Shown in pieces: positions 62,750 to 63,078 of a stretch of 63,078 nt of DNA (the stretch's first letter is position 1; each line of letters opens with the position of its first letter). The DNA lies in the NCBI GenBank assembly GCA_002724315.1, contig PBOJ01000123.1, positions 1 to 63,078 of the forward strand. Reading direction: 5' to 3'. The translations under genes were made by a program, and so were the position numbers. Below the pieces are notes generated by a model. That model did not search any database. It was not told the origin of the DNA and saw nothing but the letters and a program-made list of their open reading frames with translations. The DNA comes from Planctomycetaceae bacterium (GTDB taxonomy: Bacteria; Planctomycetota; Planctomycetia; Planctomycetales; Planctomycetaceae).

Positions 62750-63078
62750 TCATCGGCAGCGAAAGCCAAACAGCCTGCAGTCTTCTGCCAGATGGAATCT
62801 CAGTCGGATCGGCTGGCCAGCCAGTTGCTTCAGTTTCTGCCTGCGCCACCGCACTCGCCGATGTGGTGAGTCGCTCGAGATGGTCCGGCACGCGCCGACG
62901 TCAAAGCCCGGGATGACCTGCCCGGCCTCGTCAAGAACTTCGACCTTGAGGTGGCCATCGTCGGCGTCGACGTTGACCTCGAGTCGTTCACCCTGGAATT
63001 TCATCAAGCGGGTTGTCAGTGCACCTCGTGTGGTCTCGGGTTCGATCGAGACGATCCGGTCCAGCGGCAGCGTTGCCA
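62750..63078 (-). CDS. C-terminal part of a protein with the recurring module (cut by window edge)
   Basis: The frame is open from the right edge to a stop at 62750, giving 108 residues that are all module. LPLDRIVSIEPETTRGALTT, LEVNVDADDGHLKVEVLD, IPGFDVGAC, RRVRW and LRFHLAEDCRLFGF line up with the C-termini of the proteins at 2527, 33316 and 21368. The rest of the gene lies outside the window; by analogy it should be a secreted propeller. It is convergent with the four-helix membrane protein. Confidence 0.7.
   Translation of the reverse strand, partial: ATLPLDRIVSIEPETTRGALTTRLMKFQGERLEVNVDADDGHLKVEVLDEAGQVIPGFDVGACRTISSDSPHRRVRWRRQKLKQLAGQPIRLRFHLAEDCRLFGFRCR

Noticed and set aside
1..63078. 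CRISPR arrays, tRNA/rRNA genes, transposases, integrases, sulfatases
   Set aside because: I found no regular direct repeats, no recognisable RNA gene and no protein of these families. A missed tRNA cannot be fully excluded by eye.

Overview
The window looks like chromosomal DNA of a GC-rich member of the Planctomycetota. The evidence is the set of families largely confined to that phylum. There are five DUF1501 proteins, one DUF1552 protein, and planctomycete cytochrome proteins carrying PSCyt1, DUF1549/DUF1553 and DUF1588/DUF1592-type domains. There are also PPC-domain and WD40 proteins and many secreted beta-propellers. I cannot place it below phylum. I see no rRNA, tRNA, CRISPR array, prophage or insertion sequence, and no sulfatase gene.

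Layout. 1-5310: a secreted protein cut by the window edge, a nitrilase, and a phosphodiester glycosidase followed by a 927-aa propeller protein. 5493-13093: a four-gene operon (DUF1501, PPC protein, DUF1549/DUF1553 protein, PSCyt1-WD40 protein) likely to act in the periplasm with c-type haem. 13261-16412: a frame-broken secreted protein with calcium-type Asp loops, a WD40 protein, a short FloA-like protein and a small exported peptide. 16461-21943: a sugar isomerase-like protein, a DUF4838 protein, a sialidase-like protein and an orphan C-terminal fragment. 22155-27511: a DUF1552 / cytochrome (DUF1592-DUF1588) pair and a second DUF1501.

27893-40333 is dense in exported carbohydrate-type proteins: three propellers, a 916-aa multidomain protein, a zincin, a parallel beta-helix protein, a transglutaminase-like protein and a GHL10-type TIM barrel. 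40337-44193: a third DUF1501, a cupin and a secreted nitrilase-DUF1080 fusion. 44261-51300: a tightly packed minus-strand operon of CocE-type hydrolase, FAD oxidoreductase, HyuB and HyuA, which suggests breakdown of cyclic amides or N-methylated compounds. 51602-57067: two more DUF1501 proteins, a DMT transporter, a small membrane protein and an M23-like protein. 57100-62738: a beta-helix protein, an EctD-like dioxygenase, a Gfo/Idh oxidoreductase, an MlrC/M81 metallopeptidase and a small membrane protein. The right edge cuts a protein that carries the window's recurring C-terminal module.

The observations I think most worth following are: (i) a C-terminal module of about 110 residues shared by four otherwise different proteins here; (ii) a secreted carbon-nitrogen hydrolase fused to DUF1080; (iii) a 77-bp element with fixed spacing upstream of two unrelated genes, containing a TTGCCA-17-TACGCT promoter that also occurs, almost unchanged, so close to a third gene that its mRNA may be leaderless; (iv) a secreted protein whose frame is lost and regained by two compensating shifts; and (v) the hyu/FAD/CocE operon. 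None is proven to be a new system from sequence alone.
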